Notes under the pieces: generated by a model | Seen by the model: the letters and a program-made list of their open reading frames with translations, nothing else | Told to the model about the DNA's origin: nothing | Database searches by the model: none | Position numbers and translations under genes: made by a program | In this document: piece after piece, positions 1 to 8,008 of the stretch | Layout: each line of letters begins with the position of its first letter | Numbering within the stretch: the first letter of the stretch is position 1 | NCBI RefSeq assembly: GCF_008084145.1 | Contig: NZ_VSDO01000001.1 | Span: 1,316,840-1,380,839 of the forward strand | Direction of reading: 5' to 3' | Length of the DNA stretch: 64,000 nt | Origin: Paenibacillus faecis | GTDB lineage: Bacteria; Bacillota; Bacilli; Paenibacillales; Paenibacillaceae

Positions 1-260
1 ACGATACCGCAAACCAGACCGGCAATGGATAATCCCTTGCCCTGTTCCCCGGTTCTCTTCAACTCCTTGAAGGATAAGCTGGCAAATACAATGGCCACAA
101 TCCCCAGGAGAAAGCCTATATAAGGAATCACGATGGACAGGATGCCCATGACGAGAGATGCGATCGATTTACCGTTCGTCTTGGCGGGTGGCGGCGGATA
201 GCCGGGCGGGTAATTGTTGAATGTCGTGTATTGATACTGGTCTTGCGGATTTTGATCCAT
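1..260 (-). CDS. DUF4190-like membrane protein (3' end outside window)
   Basis: The reading frame begins at an ATG whose complement is at 258-260, preceded by a GAGGAGG ribosome binding site, and runs off the left edge. The first about 25 residues are rich in Gln, Tyr and Pro (MDQNPQDQYQY, then a PPGYPPPP stretch). A hydrophobic segment of about 25 residues follows (SLVMGILSIVIPYIGFLLGI), and then a second one begins after SFKELKRTGEQGKG. This Pro/Tyr-rich cytosolic head with two membrane helices, and the short charged loop between them, is the usual shape of DUF4190 proteins, whose function is not established. It is divergent from the efflux operon at 539. Only 86 codons are visible, so the family call is moderately sure. 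Confidence 0.7.
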   Translation of the reverse strand, partial: MDQNPQDQYQYTTFNNYPPGYPPPPAKTNGKSIASLVMGILSIVIPYIGFLLGIVAIVFASLSFKELKRTGEQGKGLSIAGLVCGI

Positions 261-538
261 GAAGAAGCCTCCTCAAAAAAATTACTGCATATTCGCATGG
301 CCGGAAAGCCAGAAAATATCCCTATGCTTGGGAATCCATTTCCTGCCCTCACATATGCCCCAAAAAAGTCCAGATAATAACATTGTACTTCATCCTCAGT
401 TTTGGTGCCATCCTTATTTATACATTGAAAAAAACGGCAGGAAATTTTCAGTTTTCTTTCAGCCTCACTTCAGAATAGATTCAACTTGCCCCCTTAATAT
501 GAAGAGTGCCTAATATCAAGGAAAGCTGGAGTGATGGA

Positions 539-1846
539 ATGAGAGCAAAGAGATGGCTATGGATCGGGCTCACGGCAGCCGCCCTTGCGGCAGTCGCTAT
601 AATTATCGTATTGAACTTACCGGATCGAAACATGGAATCGCCCTCCCCCGTCCAAAGCACGGCCAAGGCGGCCATGGGCGATATTACCGTCAGCGTTTCC
701 GGATCCGGCTCGGTGATCGCTACGGACAGCGAAACGGTGCGGACCAAGGACGAAGGCAAAGTGAAGCAGGTGTTGGTCGAAGCCGGTGACGTCGTCAAGA
801 AAGGACAAGTTCTGCTCACGTTTGAAGCGAATGATCTCACCGAGAATCTCGAATCGCAGCAAAGGAATCTGAAATCGCAGCAGTTGGATCTTCAGGACCT
901 TCAGGAACAATTCAAACAAAAAGTCGCGGACGGCGGGACGGAGGAGGAGTTAACCTCCATTAAAAAGTCGATAGCCAAACAGGAGCTGAACATTCAAAGC
1001 ACGGAAAAGGAAATCGCCTCGATTCGGGAAGATATGGCTGCCCCGGATCCGCTAACCGCTCCGATTGACGGAACCGTGACCACCGTCAACATCACGGCCG
1101 GGGAGCAAGCTAAGACCGGAACCGAATTGTTTGCGATCCATAATTATCAGGACCTCAGCGTTGCGATTCAGGTGGATGAGCTGGATATCCCCGAAGTAAA
1201 ACCGGGACTGAAGGCTGCCGTTCAAATCGATGCGCTGCCCGATCAAACCTTTGAAGGCGAAGTTTCGGATATTGCCGACGAGGGGGTCGCCTCCAACGGG
1301 GTTTCCCTGTTTGACGTTACGATAAAGCTTCTGAAGACCGAGGGAGTTCGAGTCGGCATGTCCGCGGAAGCTACGGTGATGTTGGAGGAGAAAAAGAATG
1401 TGCTGACGCTTCCCATCGAAGCGGTTCAACAACGGGGCGAAAAATACATAGTCCTCCTGCCTTCCGGTTCCTCGAACGACGGCGGTAACGTGCGGGAGCA
1501 GACGGAAACCGGCGAACCGGCGGCGGATTCCGCGTCACCCACCGCCCGAAAAACGGGCGCTTCGGCCAATGGCCGGATGAAGGAAGTCCAGGTTGGAGCG
1601 CATAACGAAACCCGGATTGAGATCGTCAGCGGCTTGAACGAAGGAGACGAAGTCGTTATCCCCACCGTTCGGCCTTCCGGCAGCTCAACGGCCAATGAGC
1701 AAGCCGTCCCCGCAGGGATGGGCGGTTTCGGAAGCGGAGGCGCTCCAATGCCCGGCGGTATAGGTGGCGGCATGGGCGGCGGTATGCCCGGCGGCGGAAG
1801 CGGGATGCCCCGCAGCGGCGGTGGTGGCGGGGGTGGGAGAGAATGA
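539..1846 (+). CDS. HlyD/MacA-type efflux membrane fusion protein (YknX-like)
   Basis: Membrane-anchored adaptor of a MacAB-type exporter. I place the start at the ATG at 539 because GGAG lies 7 bases upstream; an in-frame GTG at 506 is also possible. A helix (about residues 5-27) anchors the protein. A lipoyl-like half-domain follows (GKVKQVLVEAGDVVKKGQ), then a Gln/Leu/Lys-rich coiled coil (about 105-165), the second half (TAPIDGTVTTVNITAGE) and a beta-barrel. The last about 45 residues are almost only Gly, Met, Pro and Ser, which is unusual for the family and may be a disordered or metal-binding tail. The stop overlaps the ATPase start (ATGA), so the three genes form a tight operon. In Bacillus subtilis YknXYZ protects against the SDP toxin; the substrate here cannot be read from sequence. 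Confidence 0.88.
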   Translation: MRAKRWLWIGLTAAALAAVAIIIVLNLPDRNMESPSPVQSTAKAAMGDITVSVSGSGSVIATDSETVRTKDEGKVKQVLVEAGDVVKKGQVLLTFEANDLTENLESQQRNLKSQQLDLQDLQEQFKQKVADGGTEEELTSIKKSIAKQELNIQSTEKEIASIREDMAAPDPLTAPIDGTVTTVNITAGEQAKTGTELFAIHNYQDLSVAIQVDELDIPEVKPGLKAAVQIDALPDQTFEGEVSDIADEGVASNGVSLFDVTIKLLKTEGVRVGMSAEATVMLEEKKNVLTLPIEAVQQRGEKYIVLLPSGSSNDGGNVREQTETGEPAADSASPTARKTGASANGRMKEVQVGAHNETRIEIVSGLNEGDEVVIPTVRPSGSSTANEQAVPAGMGGFGSGGAPMPGGIGGGMGGGMPGGGSGMPRSGGGGGGGRE

Positions 1847-2544
1847 TAAGTTCGCCCCGGCCGCTAATCGAAGTGGATCGTCTGAGTCACGGCTATATCA
1901 TGGCGGGAGAGAGGATACCCGTTTTGCAAAATATCTCCTTTCGCATTCATGACGGGGAATTTGTCGCCATTATCGGACCTTCCGGCTCCGGAAAATCAAC
2001 CCTCATGAATATGCTGGGCTGTCTGGATGTCGCCGATGCGGGCGGCTACATGTTGGACGGACAGGACGTCCGTCAATTGTCCGATAACAAATTGGCGCAA
2101 ATCCGCAATGAAAAAATAGGTTTTATTTTTCAGCAATATAACCTGCTGCCGAAACTCTCGGCCTATGAAAATGTGGAGCTGCCCCTGATTTACCGGAACA
2201 TGCCGCACCGGGAGAGAAAGAAGGCGGTTGAGGCGGCGCTCCGATCGGTCGGTCTGGAGAACCGGATGCATAACCGCCCCTCCGCTCTGTCCGGCGGTCA
2301 ACAGCAGCGCGTGGCCATCGCCCGCGCTATCGCCGGGAATCCTCCGATCCTGTTGGCTGACGAGCCTACAGGCGCGCTCGACAGTAAAACCGGTGCCGAA
2401 GTGATGGAAACGATCAAAGATTTAAACCGTAAAGGGCATACGATCATTCTTATCACACACGACCTTTCTATCGCAGAGCAAGCCAAGCGGGTTATCCGGA
2501 TCATGGACGGCGAGATCGTCGAGGATCGGGGGGCCGCGGGATGA
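1843..2544 (+). CDS. ABC transporter ATPase, MacB/LolD type (YknY-like)
   Basis: Cytosolic ATPase that energises the exporter formed with the adaptor upstream and the permease downstream. All nucleotide-binding motifs are intact: Walker A GPSGSGKST, Q-loop FQQYNLL, signature LSGGQQQRVAIARA, Walker B ILLADEPTGALD and switch histidine in LITHD. The 233-residue length is normal for this subfamily, which usually pairs with MacB-like permeases. The start overlaps the previous stop by four bases, and its own stop overlaps the next ATG, so translation is probably coupled. Confidence 0.93.
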   Translation: MISSPRPLIEVDRLSHGYIMAGERIPVLQNISFRIHDGEFVAIIGPSGSGKSTLMNMLGCLDVADAGGYMLDGQDVRQLSDNKLAQIRNEKIGFIFQQYNLLPKLSAYENVELPLIYRNMPHRERKKAVEAALRSVGLENRMHNRPSALSGGQQQRVAIARAIAGNPPILLADEPTGALDSKTGAEVMETIKDLNRKGHTIILITHDLSIAEQAKRVIRIMDGEIVEDRGAAG

Positions 2545-3713
2545 ACCTGTACCAAAGCATCAAGATGGCCTTGAAAAGCATACTTGGGAACAAAGTTCGA
2601 TCTTTTCTGACGATGTTGGGTATTATTATAGGCGTGTCGTCCGTGATCACCCTGGTCTCCGTCGGCCAAGGCACCACTTCGTCCATTACCGAACAGCTGG
2701 AAGGGCTCGGAACCGATCTGCTCACCGTCAATATCATGGGCCGGGGAGCGACGACGTCCCTAACCTACGCGGAGGTCAAAAGTTTGAGCGAAATTGAGGG
2801 GATCAAGGCGGTTTCTCCGGTCATCAACGGTTCCGCTACCGTAAAAAAGGGAACGATTAACGATACGTATACCATTGAAGGGATTACTCCCGCCTATGAG
2901 GAGGTTAAAGATTTTCATGTCCAAGCGGGTCGATATATTCTCGATATCGATAATGAATATCGCATGAAAGTGGCGCTTATCGGCACCGAGGTGGCCGGCG
3001 ACTTTTTCGGAACCGACAACCCGGTCGGACAAACGCTGCAATTGAACGGATCCAGCTTTACCGTCGTCGGGCTGTTGGAATCGATCGGCACCAGCGCGAC
3101 CGAGTCCAATGACGACAAAATTCTGATTCCCATCACGACCGCGGAACGATTTATGCAAACCCGGGGCATCCGTTCGATCACGGTCCAGGCGGAATCGACC
3201 GACCTGGTCGAGCGGACGCAGAGCCGGCTTGAAGCGTGGCTGAACGAGAAGTTCAAATCCGCCGACAACGCCTATACGATTTTCAACGCCCAGGAAATGA
3301 TGGATACGCTGAACTCGACCACCCAGATGCTGTCCATGGCGCTCGGCGGGATCGCCGGGATTTCCCTCCTCGTCGGCGGAATCGGAATTATGAATATTAT
3401 GCTGGTGTCCGTCAGCGAGCGGACGCGGGAAATCGGGGTTAGAAAAGCGATCGGGGCGAAAAAAAGGAACATTCTGCTCCAATTCATGATCGAGTCCACC
3501 GCCCTGAGCAGCTTCGGAGGCTTGATCGGCATAGGCATCGGGTACGGCGCTTGCGCTCTGATCAGCACTTATTCGACTTTAAGCGCCGACGTTTCGATCG
3601 CCGTTGTGCTCATAGCTTTTGGCTTCTCCTTGTTTATCGGCGTCGTCTTCGGCATGATTCCGGCCAACAAAGCCGCCAAGCTGAGACCGATCTATGCGCT
3701 GCGGAACGACTAG
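2541..3713 (+). CDS. MacB/FtsX-type ABC transporter permease (YknZ-like)
   Basis: Integral membrane subunit of the exporter. The N-terminal helix (about 18-40, VRSFLTMLGIIIGVSSVITL) is followed by a large extracellular MacB core domain of about 200 residues and then three C-terminal helices of the FtsX domain. The FtsX hallmark segment MLVSVSERTREIGVRKAIGA lies near residues 285-305. The 390-residue length is typical of Gram-positive MacB-like permeases that have the ATPase as a separate polypeptide. It starts within the stop of the ATPase gene, and a rho-independent terminator follows 30 bases after its stop. Confidence 0.92.
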   Translation: MNLYQSIKMALKSILGNKVRSFLTMLGIIIGVSSVITLVSVGQGTTSSITEQLEGLGTDLLTVNIMGRGATTSLTYAEVKSLSEIEGIKAVSPVINGSATVKKGTINDTYTIEGITPAYEEVKDFHVQAGRYILDIDNEYRMKVALIGTEVAGDFFGTDNPVGQTLQLNGSSFTVVGLLESIGTSATESNDDKILIPITTAERFMQTRGIRSITVQAESTDLVERTQSRLEAWLNEKFKSADNAYTIFNAQEMMDTLNSTTQMLSMALGGIAGISLLVGGIGIMNIMLVSVSERTREIGVRKAIGAKKRNILLQFMIESTALSSFGGLIGIGIGYGACALISTYSTLSADVSIAVVLIAFGFSLFIGVVFGMIPANKAAKLRPIYALRND

Positions 3714-3742
3714 CCCGCGCCCGCCCAGATTGATATCACAAT

Positions 3743-3794
3743 GAAAAAAGGCAGTGATTTTCTCGTTTTCAGAGGGAAATCATCGCCTTTTTTT
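3743..3794 (+). terminator. Rho-independent terminator of the efflux operon
   Basis: An inverted repeat pairs AAAAAAGGC and GTGATTT with AAATCAT and GCCTTTTTTT across a short loop, ending in a T-run. It sits directly after the permease stop. Confidence 0.8.
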
Positions 3795-3833
3795 CGCCTG
3801 AGGGGCCCGCGCACGCGACAAACTATCCCCCGT

Positions 3834-4030
3834 CAGATAACCTTGATAACATAGAATTCCTGCATATGTGCATGTTTTTTTCTTGTTTGGGGCAAAAATT
3901 TCAAAATTCCTGCAAATCTGCAGGAATTTTCGACGAAACCGGCTCGTTTCTCTAAAATCGCTGGAAATGCCTGCAAATTTGCATCTTTTTTCGCAATCCC
4001 CTCGGGGATCGCCTTAAATACCTGCAGATT
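3834..4030. repeat. Dispersed repeat, copy 1 left part (interrupted by IS)
   Basis: This stretch (from the CCTTGATAACATAGAATTCC block to CCTGCAGATT) closely matches 40532-40722 and 51755-51945. It contains repeated CTGCAAATCTGCAG-type palindromes. Its continuation is found at 5440 after the insertion sequence, so copy 1 was split by the IS. Confidence 0.85.
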
Positions 4031-4106
4031 CGGCGAGGCCCCCTTATTTCGGAGTCCTACCCTACAATGTTTATGAATTCACAGGATTGCTCCTTATTCT
4101 GCCGTA

Positions 4107-5006
4107 TTACACCGCTCTATGAAAGGCAGAGGTGTCTTTCAGTGTCCTCACCCATATTGAGAACTTCGCTGGAGACATTTTTCTTAAGTTACCGTGAATT
4201 TTTCGGTTGTTGTAAAAGTCCATGTATTGGTCTAGTGCCTCATAAGCTTCATCCAGGGTCATAAAGTCCCTCCGGCTAAACAGATGGCGCTCCAGGACGC
4301 TGTGAAACGACTCAATGTAGGCGTTCATATTGGGGGACCGTGGCGGAATACGCTCATGAATAAGATCCAAGCTTTCACAGGTATCCCCAAATAGCTTGCT
4401 AACGAACTGTGGACCATTGTCTGTACGAACCACCGGCATGGGCTCGCCGGGCTCTATACGGTCTTGCAAGGCATACCAGAAGGTTTGGACGACTTGTTTA
4501 GCTTCGCATACCGGGCCTCTATACTGCCCTACTACCATTCGGTCAAACACATCTATAATGCTGAGTATAAAAAAGAACCGGTTCTGCCCGATCGCGTATC
4601 CGTATTTAATGTCCATTTGCCAAAGTTGGTTTGACCCCGTTATAACTCGATTTCTCGGTAATCTGCGGGGGTGAGAGCGTAGGCGCTTTCTAGGTTTCTG
4701 CAATATGTCTAACTCTTGGCAAAGTCGATAAGACTTCTTTTTGTTGAAGATGAGATCATACTTATCTCGAAGGGATTGGGCTAGAAACTTATAACCATAG
4801 ACAAACTCTTCTCCTTCAAGGAGTTCGAGCAGCCATTCTTTAATTTGTGCGTCGCTAACTTTCTCACCTGTAGTCGTGTATGAGTATCCCGGCACAGGGC
4901 GCCCTGCACGGCTTTCGGTTGGACGTTCTTCGCCTTTTTCTGCCGACTGGGCGAGTCGCTTTTTACGGTAATACGTTGATTCTGACAACCCAAGAATGCG
5001 CAGCAC
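4107..5006 (-). CDS. IS3-family transposase OrfB (DDE integrase domain)
   Basis: Catalytic half of the transposase. An N-terminal helix-turn-helix_21-like segment (LGLSESTYYRKKR) precedes the rve core. The catalytic triad is visible as D in QMDIKYGY, D in RTDNGPQF and E in AYIESFHS, followed by the typical ending YNNRKIHGNLRKMSPAKF. The drawn start is a GTG at 5006, but the frame is open upstream to beyond 5086. The functional product is therefore probably the OrfAB fusion made by -1 frameshifting at the A-AAA-AAG heptamer at 5078-5084. Length (299 residues) and motifs appear complete. Confidence 0.9.
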   Translation of the reverse strand: MLRILGLSESTYYRKKRLAQSAEKGEERPTESRAGRPVPGYSYTTTGEKVSDAQIKEWLLELLEGEEFVYGYKFLAQSLRDKYDLIFNKKKSYRLCQELDILQKPRKRLRSHPRRLPRNRVITGSNQLWQMDIKYGYAIGQNRFFFILSIIDVFDRMVVGQYRGPVCEAKQVVQTFWYALQDRIEPGEPMPVVRTDNGPQFVSKLFGDTCESLDLIHERIPPRSPNMNAYIESFHSVLERHLFSRRDFMTLDEAYEALDQYMDFYNNRKIHGNLRKMSPAKFSIWVRTLKDTSAFHRAV

Positions 5007-5044
5007 AACAGCTGCCGGTTCCCCCCGCTTAATGAATGGGTCGG

Positions 5045-5365
5045 CTATTTCAAATTTTTCAGATAAGCGGGGTTTTGCTTTTTTAGCAGCTCTCGCAAAA
5101 TTTCGATTTCGAGTTCTTTTTCACCAAGGACCTTAACGGCCTTTTGGTAGCGTTGCTCTACCTCCTGCAGGCGTTGCAACTCTTGAACATGTTCGTCTGC
5201 CGCAGGAATTTCTTCAGGCGAAATAGAGTCCCGATGATCTCGAATCCAACTACGGACAGTCTCAGGGTGGACGTCGTACATTCGAGCCAATACCCCCACC
5301 TTAACACCTGCCATCGCTTCTTTCACAACTTTTAAACGTTTTTCTTCATTCAACCTTTTTCCCAT
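5045..5365 (-). CDS. IS3-family transposase OrfA (helix-turn-helix)
   Basis: DNA-binding half of the transposase. I choose the ATG at 5365 (MGKRLNEEKRLK) because GGGAG lies at a proper distance; an ATG three codons upstream is possible. It has an N-terminal helix-turn-helix (VGVLARMYDVHPETVRSWIR) and a C-terminal leucine-zipper-like coil of about 50 residues ending ELLKKQNPAYLKNLK. Near its end, at 5078-5084 on the minus strand, the slippery sequence A AAA AAG occurs in frame, which would send ribosomes into the OrfB frame. Confidence 0.85.
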   Translation of the reverse strand: MGKRLNEEKRLKVVKEAMAGVKVGVLARMYDVHPETVRSWIRDHRDSISPEEIPAADEHVQELQRLQEVEQRYQKAVKVLGEKELEIEILRELLKKQNPAYLKNLK

Positions 5366-5439
5366 ACCGATCATCTCCCTTTGTCCTAAGTTTAAATTAT
5401 TGGGCAGGGAGACTCCAGTTTAATTAGGGGGCCTTAGAG

Positions 5440-5683
5440 GATTTGCATCTTTTTGGAGTTGGAAGCTTGGAAGCACGCTAGGCGCCTCTTTGTAGGTGAC
5501 GTATCACTTCGATTAGCCGTTAAACCACCTTTTCCTTTCGTTATACAACATAGTAGCTTGAACACCCCTATGATAACGACCGTATCGGGTTGGTTTGTTG
5601 CTATAAGCATCACTACACCACCCGCATAGCAGATGGCTTGCTGTTTCGCACGCTTCGCGAGCTCCACTGGCTAAAGCCACGAA
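5440..5683. repeat. Dispersed repeat, copy 1 right part
   Basis: This resumes the repeat after the IS (ATTTGCATCTTTTTGGAGTTGG onward) and matches 40720-40956 almost base for base. It ends in the TTCGCACGCTTCGCGAGCTC hairpin and ACTGGCTAAAGCCAC. It contains no credible gene; the open frames through it are by-products of the repeat. Confidence 0.85.
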
Positions 5684-5715
5684 CAAAAAACGCCCCGAAC
5701 GAGTTGTTCGAAGCG
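5684..5715 (-). terminator. Terminator of the ndoAI-ndoA operon
   Basis: Read on the minus strand, a CGCTTCGAAC / GTTCGGGGCG stem is followed by TTTTTTG, 39 bases after the ndoA stop. Confidence 0.75.
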
Positions 5716-5754
5716 TCCGACCCGAGCTTGACGCCGTCTTCTCGGGCGATATGT

Positions 5755-6105
5755 TTAAAAGTCAATTAAACCAAGACTAATGAGCAAAGCGTCGTTCACC
5801 TTTTTCATCGTCTCGTCGTCTAAATGCGTAATTTTGTCGGTTAATCTCTGTTTGTCAATCGTACGGATCTGTTCCAGCAAGATAACGGAATCCCGATCAA
5901 ACCCATGCGTTGCCGCCTCAATTTCGACATGCGTCGGCAGCTTCGCCTTTTGGATTTGTGCGGTAATGGCAGCAACGATCGCCGTCGGGCTGAATCGGTT
6001 GCCGATATCGTTCTGGATAATAAGCACCGGTCTCACCCCGCCTTGCTCAGAACCTACTACAGGGGAGAGGTCTGCAAAAAAAACGTCGCCGCGCTTTACG
6101 ATCAA
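5755..6105 (-). CDS. ndoA: EndoA (MazF-family mRNA interferase toxin)
   Basis: Ribosome-independent endoribonuclease of a type II toxin-antitoxin pair. In the Bacillus homologue it cuts mRNA at UACAU and is neutralised by the antitoxin encoded just upstream. The MazF beta-barrel signature is clear at the N-terminus ([19 protein letters not shown], then [17 protein letters not shown]), and the 116-residue length equals that of the Bacillus protein. It starts 3 bases after the antitoxin stop, so the two are co-translated. The gene order lipoprotein-alr-antitoxin-toxin is the Bacillus ydcC-alr-ndoAI-ndoA arrangement, supporting orthology rather than a mobile addiction module. Confidence 0.95.
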   Translation of the reverse strand: MIVKRGDVFFADLSPVVGSEQGGVRPVLIIQNDIGNRFSPTAIVAAITAQIQKAKLPTHVEIEAATHGFDRDSVILLEQIRTIDKQRLTDKITHLDDETMKKVNDALLISLGLIDF

Positions 6106-6108
6106 TAG

Positions 6109-6390
6109 TTACACCCCGCTTACTAGGCGGTCCAGAGTGCTGTCTGCATCTTCCTCCGCATGGAACGCTTCAGAGGCCATGGACAGATTGATCTTCGCCA
6201 TCTCCATATAGCCGCGCTGCATCGATTCGCGGATAAACCGCTTCTTCCGCTCGTTCAGATACAGCTTCATAGCCTGCCTGATCAGCTCGCTGCGATTGGA
6301 ATTCTCCATCGCCACGATTCCATCCACTTCCTGCAAAAGATGATCCGGTAAACTAATCATGATTCTTTTGGTGTTATGCATATTGGCCAT
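6109..6390 (-). CDS. ndoAI: EndoAI antitoxin (ribbon-helix-helix)
   Basis: Antitoxin to EndoA and probable autorepressor. I start it at the ATG at 6390 (MANMHNTKRIMISLPDHLL), giving 93 residues, as in Bacillus; a longer frame to 6564 exists but its added N-terminus is unlike the family. The first about 50 residues form the ribbon-helix-helix DNA-binding domain (RIMISLPDHLLQEVDGIV, then RSELIRQAMKLYL). The acidic C-terminus (EAFHAEEDADSTLDRLVSG) would wrap the toxin. A -10-like TATACT lies on the minus strand at 6446-6451, with a poor TTGTAT 19 bases upstream, so the pair may have its own promoter apart from alr. Confidence 0.9.
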   Translation of the reverse strand: MANMHNTKRIMISLPDHLLQEVDGIVAMENSNRSELIRQAMKLYLNERKKRFIRESMQRGYMEMAKINLSMASEAFHAEEDADSTLDRLVSGV

Positions 6391-6646
6391 CTTTAACTTC
6401 CACCCCCAAAACCTTGTCGACCCTGATCCCTTGACCCTGTGATACAGTATAGCATTATCCAAGGAAATATATACAAAGAAAATATATGCCGTGAGTATAT
6501 CAAGTATGCTGCATATCATTATAAACAAAAATGACATTACCGTACATACCTGAGTCATTTCCATTGTTTACTCATTCGATAGACTAGGCATAAATTCCTT
6601 CACCCGGGAAAAAAGTTTTGTAGGTTTTTGTCAACCTGCGTAATGA

Positions 6647-7831
6647 TTAGGTCGATAGAGGGTTGACAAGTATATCAGGCGCCCCCGAACGGGTGTATAA
6701 GCGCGGAACCCGATGGGCCAGCATGCATATCAGTTCGTAGTGGATAGTTCCCATGGCGGAGGCCAGTTCATCCGCGGATATTTGTCCCCCGGACTGCTGA
6801 CCGATGAGTACAACCTCCTCGCCGGCTTGGATTTCTTTGGCTTCATCGGCCAAAGGTTCTAGCGATACCATACATTGGTCCATACAAATTTTTCCAATCA
6901 CAGGAACGCGGTGTCCGCGTATCAATACTTCCGCCTTGCCGTCGAGCATACGGGAATATCCGTCCGCATAACCGATCGGGAGCGTTCCGATCCGTTCCGC
7001 CCGTCTCGTCACATACTTCGCACCGTAACTGACGGCGGAGGCCGGCGGCAGCGTTTTAACCCAAACCACGGCGCTCTTCAGCGACAGGATCGGCTTAAGC
7101 TTCACGCTTTGATGGCTGACTTGTTCGGACGGATACAGCCCGTATAGAGCGATGCCGATTCTTACCATTTGGCAGGAAAGGTCCGGCAAATCAATGGCGA
7201 TGGCGCTGTTGCCCGTATGTATAATCGGGATTTGGACTCCAAGTTCCCCCAGGGCGGACACCACGTCCTGAAACCGCTGATACTGCTCCAATGTATAGCT
7301 TTTGTCTTCTTCATCCGCCGTAGCATAGTGAGTAAACAGCCCCTCAACTTCCAGCTGAGGCATTTCGAGCGCTTGACGAATGAAGGCAACCGCTCCTTCC
7401 CCGGGAAGCAAACCAAGGCGTCCCATACCGGAGTCGATTTTGATATGGACCTTTAGCTTATGCGGAAAATCGGAAGGGTCGAGCGCCGAGATCGCCTCAA
7501 GCACTTCTGCGCTGAAAACATTCAGCGTAATGTCGTGCTCCCACGCAGTTCTAACACCGTGCGGAGGCGTGTATCCAAGTACGAGTATGGGCAGGGTTAT
7601 CCCCGAACGCCGGAGTAAGAGCGCCTCATCCAAAAACGCGACGCTGAGATAATCCGCCCCGTAACGTTCAAGTTCGCGCGCGATCATAACGGCGCCGTGC
7701 CCGTAGGCATTGGCTTTGACGCAGCCCATAAATTTCATGCCGGCCGGCAGATTTCGCCGCAGCTCCGTGTAGTTGGAATACAGTGCATCCAGGTCTATGA
7801 CTGCTTGGGTTGGCCGATACTTCACTTGCAC
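6647..7831 (-). CDS. alr: Alanine racemase
   Basis: PLP enzyme that converts L-alanine to D-alanine for peptidoglycan. The start is the GTG at 7831 (MQVKYRPTQAVID), with GGTGA upstream. The PLP lysine is K39 in CVKANAYGHG, and the catalytic tyrosine lies in AVSYGAKYV of the C-terminal barrel. The substrate-site segment ICMDQCMV is present. The 394-residue length matches Bacillus Alr. It lies between the YdcC-like lipoprotein and the ndoAI-ndoA pair, as in Bacillus subtilis. Confidence 0.95.
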   Translation of the reverse strand: MQVKYRPTQAVIDLDALYSNYTELRRNLPAGMKFMGCVKANAYGHGAVMIARELERYGADYLSVAFLDEALLLRRSGITLPILVLGYTPPHGVRTAWEHDITLNVFSAEVLEAISALDPSDFPHKLKVHIKIDSGMGRLGLLPGEGAVAFIRQALEMPQLEVEGLFTHYATADEEDKSYTLEQYQRFQDVVSALGELGVQIPIIHTGNSAIAIDLPDLSCQMVRIGIALYGLYPSEQVSHQSVKLKPILSLKSAVVWVKTLPPASAVSYGAKYVTRRAERIGTLPIGYADGYSRMLDGKAEVLIRGHRVPVIGKICMDQCMVSLEPLADEAKEIQAGEEVVLIGQQSGGQISADELASAMGTIHYELICMLAHRVPRLYTRSGAPDILVNPLST

Positions 7832-8008
7832 TTTAAGTCACCTTCTCTAATGATTGAAAGTCCATGCTGAAACAATACACTTATCGTAATGTTCCGGGGA
7901 GCGGCTGTCAAATCCGGTGGAAGGTGAGATGAAGAAAGAGGCGAATAGACGGGTCAGGGGAACTTTTCATCTTCTCCCCGACAACCGTTAATCCGCCTGC
8001 CGTAATCC

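Larger units (their letters stand above)
4031..5439 (-). mobile_element. IS3-family insertion sequence (about 1.4 kb)
   Basis: The element carries orfA and orfB on the minus strand. The boundaries come from comparing the interrupted repeat with its two intact copies: the flanks read CCTGCAGATT on the left and GATTTGCATC on the right, so GATT (4027-4030 and 5440-5443) is an apparent 4-bp target duplication. Imperfect terminal inverted repeats share GGCCCCCT and GGAGTC blocks (4037-4065 versus 5405-5434). The ends do not start with the TG common in this family, so the exact edges are uncertain by a few bases. Both orfs look intact, so the element may be active. Confidence 0.85.

Noticed and set aside
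5434..5667. 77-codon frame within repeat copy 1
   Set aside because: The same type of frame appears in every repeat copy (for example 40653-40841) with the ending KKMQIC; it follows from the repeat and has no ribosome site.
6391..6564. Upstream extension of the antitoxin
   Set aside because: The added 58 residues are hydrophobic and unlike EndoAI, and the -10-like box lies within them.
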